Positions 8,037 to 10,528 of a DNA stretch of 10,528 nucleotides are shown piece after piece. Position 1 is the stretch's first letter. Each line of letters begins with the position of its first letter. The translations under genes and the position numbers were made by a program. Below the pieces are notes generated by a model, which worked only from the letters and a program-made list of their open reading frames with translations, was not told where the DNA came from and searched no databases. The stretch lies in contig LSYV01000077.1 in NCBI GenBank assembly GCA_001584585.1, forward strand, positions 51,855 through 62,382. The letters are read 5' to 3'. Source of the DNA: Gonium pectorale. Its lineage: Eukaryota; Chlorophyta; Chlorophyceae; Chlamydomonadales; Volvocaceae.

Positions 8037-8251
8037 TACGCGCACAGTAGCCCGAATGCTGTGCGGAGGACACGTCAGGAGCGCACGCTGCTGCGTGGAA
8101 AGACTGACGCCGAAGAGTCCATCCTGAACCCTCACGTCACCTGCTGACGGGTGTTGGAGCCCAGGGCCCGTCTCCAGCAGGCGCTCATCAGGCGCACGGC
8201 TGCCGGGACGATCTCGCGACGTGCATTGCGATTTGGCCTTCACCACCGGCC
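8037..8251 (+). pseudogene. coding-like exon interrupted by an in-frame TGA
   Basis: In the frame of 8079 the sequence reads SSPNAVRRTRQERTLLRGKT, then DAEESILNPHVTC. TGA at 8145-8147 interrupts, and the same frame resumes as RVLEPRARLQQALIRRTAAG and on to RRALRFGLHHR. It ends at a perfect donor, CC|GTAAGT (8251/8252), in phase 2. Both halves have the same Arg/Leu-rich, coding-like character, which suggests one exon with a nonsense change. The 5' boundary is unclear; AG at 8077-8078 (CACGTCAG|GAG) is one option. The join to 8881 is phase-compatible (CC plus C gives Pro). Upstream exons were not found. A selenocysteine reading is conceivable in green algae, but nothing supports it. Confidence 0.4.
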
Positions 8252-8393
8252 GTAAGTCCTTGCACACTGGGAGGGGTCCCCCTTCAAAAGGGACTTGTAA
8301 GGCCAGTTCCCTATTGAATGAAAGGCTGCCGCTCTACATAGGTGAAGAAGGGCGCAGGGGCCTTGCTTGTCCAGTATCGCTCGCACAGCCCAC

Positions 8394-8524
8394 GACGGCA
8401 TGCCGTCGCCAACAACCCTCGACGGCACAACCCTTGTCCTGCGACCTGCTTCGAGTGCCCCATGCATGGGTATAGGCAGCAATGGGGTTGCGCCGTCGAA
8501 GGTTGTTGGAGACGGCATGCCGGC
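8394..8524. mobile_element. foldback / MITE-like inverted repeat element
   Basis: The arms 8394-8433 and 8485-8524 are 40 bp inverted repeats matching at 36 of 40 positions, separated by 51 bp. Each arm begins with a GACGGCATGCCGTC-like palindrome (perfect in the left arm), followed by CCAACAACC-type sequence and CGACGGC. The loop holds another perfect palindrome, CCCATGCATGGG (8459-8470). ACAGCC occurs at 8385-8390 and again at 8538-8543, a possible but offset target duplication. There is no coding capacity. It sits inside the presumed intron 8252-8880 of the broken gene. Confidence 0.7.
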
Positions 8525-8643
8525 TCTTGTACACATGACAGCCGCATGTGCACCTCCACAGCACTGGCACCGGGTAGTTGACTCCACGCGCTCTAATAGG
8601 CTCCTGGTCAAGGGCGCTGTGCTGACGAGCCCCCCAGTTTGGA

Positions 8644-8779
8644 AACGGCGCACACAAGCAGAGAAGGAACCCTGCACCTACAGACCACAGAACAGGAAGG
8701 CAAAAGGACGAAAACACAGGAAAGGAGAAGCTGAACACCAGGACAGGAGAGACAACAGACCGAAAGGACCCGTGGAGCA
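8644..8779 (+). repeat. dispersed repeat, copy B
   Basis: About 136 bp in the same orientation as copy A at 6731-6879 and 1.9 kb away, with several identical blocks of 16-20 bp. It lies in the presumed intron 8252-8880. On the minus strand both copies contain CTTCCTGTTCTGTGGTCT followed by a TAG and GTGCAGGG, resembling an acceptor. Seen from that strand, one end reads TGCTCCACGGGTCC in both copies, but no clear LTR boundaries or target duplications were found. Confidence 0.85.
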
Positions 8780-8880
8780 CCGGTGGGGAGACGGCACGCC
8801 TTCCCCTGCGCAATCCCGGCAGCCATGCATGGTGGCTCCGCGGGCCTTGAGGGCTGCGCGGGCGTAGCAGCTCAGAGCAG

Positions 8881-9086
8881 CGCTCCCCTGGAGCTGCTGG
8901 CGGGGCTCGTGGCTTTGCTCGGGCAAACAGGGACGCGCAGCGCTGGCGACGATACGCAACATTATCGCCTCTGCTGTCGCCGCCACGCTCCAGCGGCTGC
9001 GCGGTGGCAAGCTCTATCGCACAGTACTTTCGTGGGCCTGCGTCGGCGTCGCCTTCTGGGCCCTAGGCGTGTGCTATTACGTGTAA
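8881..9086 (+). CDS. terminal exon of a short membrane-tailed protein, with a one-base frame slip
   Basis: In one frame 8881-8925 reads APLELLAGLVALLGQ. From about 8931 the next frame reads GRAALATIRNIIASAVAATL, then QRLRGGKLYRTVL and a hydrophobic segment, SWACVGVAFWALGVCYYV, ending in TAA at 9084-9086. The tail looks like one transmembrane helix at the extreme C terminus, as in tail-anchored proteins. Joining the halves needs one base fewer near CAAACAGGG (8924-8933). A GT-AG pair would remove exactly 22 bases (8909-8930) and restore the frame, but that is far below normal intron size for algae. Acceptors at 8880 or 8930 are possible, and with 8930 the exon starts in phase 0. The family is unknown. 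This frame has no ATG, so the start is upstream. Confidence 0.55.
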
Positions 9087-9477
9087 GTGGCCTGGGGGAG
9101 ATGGCGGTTGACAGCTAGGGGGCTTGGGGTTTGGCACTACACACAGTTGGATCCACGGGCTTTCTGCTGCTGGCTTTGCCGCATGATTGCATGTACAAAC
9201 AATACTGCGGAGCAGCCCTTCAGCCGCAAGAGCCGCAAATCTGAACTGTGAGGAAAGAGTTGGTGCTCTTCTATTAGCACGTCAAGCTCGTTCCTACAGT
9301 ATAGCCTATCTCACAAACGCACGCTGCACCTTGCCAATTCTTCTGGTCTGGAGCTTTTGCCCTTTTCGGTCGACAGCTGTTGTTACCCGCGGCTGTCGTT
9401 TGCTAGTTAGCTGCCATGTTAATACTGATAAGAGTTCAATAATGCCAGATCCCTAAGCGAATTTGTGGGGCGGCCGC
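9087..9477 (+). other. intergenic / 5' region of the next gene
   Basis: This is a lower-GC interval with no coding frame worth calling. It contains a 7 bp perfect inverted repeat (CGACAGC 9371-9377 and GCTGTCG 9392-9398). It ends in an A/T-rich stretch (9415-9470) that would suit a promoter or 5' UTR. No TATA box or known motif can be assigned with confidence. Confidence 0.45.
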
Positions 9478-9917
9478 ATGAACAGCCCCGATCGTGCGAT
9501 GAGCACCTTTGCGCGGGCTCTCACCGCGGAGCAGGAGAGGAGGCGACGGCGGCTGCTCGTGGCGTCGGCGCTTGCGGCAGAAAATGTGGAGCCATCGGAG
9601 CCCAGCTCCTTGCGACATGTCCCCTGGGATGTCCACCCCGATGAGAGGCTGGGAGCGGAGCATGCTGTGAGGAGCCACGCGCTCGATCAGCAAGCGGCCC
9701 CACTCTCCTTGAGCCTCCAACGGCGAAGGCTATTGGCAGCGCGGCGCTGCCCCACGGCCGTGACCCTTCGCTCCCTCCCCTTTGGCAGCAGGGGGAGGTT
9801 GCGGGCCTGGGCTGTGGGCGCACCGCCGCCGCGGCCGGGCTGGCCGCCGGTGCGGGGGCTTTGGGGGGCACCGCCCTGGGGTGGCCCATGCGGCCTCGGC
9901 GACTCGGACTGGGGTAG
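9478..9917 (+). CDS. small two-exon gene with glycine-zipper-like hydrophobic segment (unrecognised)
   Basis: Exon 1, 9478-9666, starts at ATG: MNSPDRAMSTFARALTAEQE, then RRRRRLLVASALAAENVEPS and HVPWDVHPDERLGAEHA. The donor is GCT|GTGAGG (9666/9667). After a 122 bp intron with a strong acceptor (CGCTCCCTCCCCTTTGGCAG, ending 9788), exon 2 opens in phase 0 at 9789: QGEVAGLGCGRTAAAAGLAA, then GAGALGGTALGWPMRPRR, with stop TAG at 9915-9917. The product would be about 104 residues: a basic, helical N-terminal part and a Gly/Ala zipper that could pack in a membrane. Alternatively exon 1 reads on unspliced to TGA at 10222-10224, giving an Arg/Gly/Ser-rich protein. I prefer the spliced form for its acceptor and peptide quality. 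Further exons after a donor near 9881 or 9914 are possible. Confidence 0.5.
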
Positions 9918-9929
9918 CGTGCGCGCGGG

Positions 9930-10020
9930 CAGTGGCGGCAGCAGCAGCGGCGGCAGCGGAAGGAGACACAGCGACGGCGGTGGCAGTGGGCGCCGCGGCG
10001 GCGGCGGCAGCGGCTACAGC
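9930..10020 (+). repeat. GGC/AGC trinucleotide-rich tract
   Basis: Imperfect GGC, AGC and CGG triplets run through 9930-10020 (for example GGCGGCAGCAGCAGCGGCGG near 9934-9953). Depending on frame they encode Gly/Ser, Ala or Arg/Gln runs, so no frame can be preferred on composition. Confidence 0.6.
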
Positions 10021-10056
10021 TCTGACACGACGCAGGAGTACTTGGACGGGAGGGAG

Positions 10057-10528
10057 GTGGGTCACGGCACCATCAGCACGGCAGGAGCCCGGGAGTCGGG
10101 TCGCAGATGGGCAACGCTCCTCCTCACGCGATGCCGGCGCCGACGGCGTATCGCACGAGGCACAGGCTGCGTTCAACCGTGGGGGATGGGGTGGGGGCGA
10201 AGCAGAGCTTGTGCGGATTCCTAGCTTGTTTCATTCGGCCTCTGACGGACGGGCATAATCTGGTCTCCTCACATGAATGGGCTCCTGACGGGCGCGGGTG
10301 TGCGCCAAGCCGTAGTAGGGGCGGGGCGGGGGCTGCGTGGCGGGGAGCGGTCGAACGGAGAGCGCCAGCGAGCGCGCGGATCGGCCGCGGGCGGGGGGCG
10401 CGGGGCACACCTCGCGCGTTTCCCCTCGCGCCCCCCCCCCCACCCCCACCACACACACGCGACGACACTGTGACGCACCCCGCCGCACTGCCCGTACCGG
10501 TAGGAGGTGTCTCCTCCTCCCCACCCCC
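10057..10528. other. GC-rich right end, no gene that can be defended
   Basis: Several frames are open because stops are rare at this GC content. One plus frame is open from 10026 to the window end (168 codons) but has no convincing protein character. It contains an 11-base C run (10431-10441), followed by more C/A-rich sequence, and a small palindrome, GGAGGTGTCTCC (10503-10514). It could be intron, UTR or promoter of a gene to the right. Confidence 0.35.

Noticed and set aside
8145..8147. TGA as selenocysteine
   Set aside because: Green algae do have selenoproteins, but the context (HVTC before, RVLEPR after) matches no known one, no SECIS element was identified, and other lesions are nearby.
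6731..8779. Complete LTR retrotransposon
   Set aside because: The direct repeats lack clear TG..CA ends, target duplications, a primer-binding site, and any reverse transcriptase or integrase reading between them.
8909..8930. 22-base GT-AG intron that would repair the frame
   Set aside because: The phase fits, but the size is far below any intron expected in a green alga; a one-base indel is simpler.
10026..10528. Open plus-strand frame running off the window end
   Set aside because: 168 stop-free codons are not unusual at this GC content, and the translation shows no domain, helix pattern or stable codon bias.

Overview
The window looks like nuclear DNA of a GC-rich unicellular eukaryote, most likely a chlorophyte (volvocine-type) green alga. 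Exons are very rich in GC and in Ala/Gly/Glu/Arg codons. They are separated by short GT-AG introns of visibly lower GC content. Donors are of the GTGCG/GTGAG/GTAAG kind, acceptors often follow a pyrimidine tract, and a TGTAA element (the green-algal poly(A) signal) lies downstream of the main gene. The taxon is an inference. No bacterial operon structure, tRNA, rRNA or CRISPR array was seen.

Layout, left to right. (1) 1-78 is the end of an intron. (2) 79-1218 is the 3' part of a low-complexity Ala/Glu/Gly-rich protein that can only be read through by changing frame twice, at or near two seven-G runs. (3) 1363-4916 is the best-supported gene: a nine-exon atypical protein kinase of 400 residues, reconstructed here from splice sites and matching phases. 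(4) 4917-5359 carries coding-like sequence in the wrong frame or beyond stop codons, as if the kinase tail had been cut off by small lesions. (5) 5360-8036 is mostly gene-poor and repeat-bearing. It holds one weak plus-strand splice candidate, one minus-strand orphan coding fragment (7188-7697) and the first copy of a 140-150 bp dispersed repeat. (6) 8037-9086 is the 3' end of another plus-strand gene encoding a short membrane-tailed protein. It has an in-frame TGA and a one-base frame slip. Its presumed intron holds a foldback element and the second repeat copy. (7) 9478-9917 is a small two-exon gene whose second exon encodes a glycine-zipper-like hydrophobic stretch. (8) The right end is GC-rich low-complexity DNA with trinucleotide repeats and a C tract.

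The kinase is the functional centre. It keeps the catalytic Lys, both catalytic Asp and the catalytic-loop Asn, but has HGD for HRD, DLG for DFG, ALG for APE and a poor glycine loop. The upstream low-complexity gene may be its N-terminal extension, because a phase-compatible intron (1215-1295) would remove the intervening stop. Several genes carry single-base frame changes. Either the assembly has small indel errors in GC-rich or homopolymer stretches, or the locus is decaying. Transcript data would separate the two.
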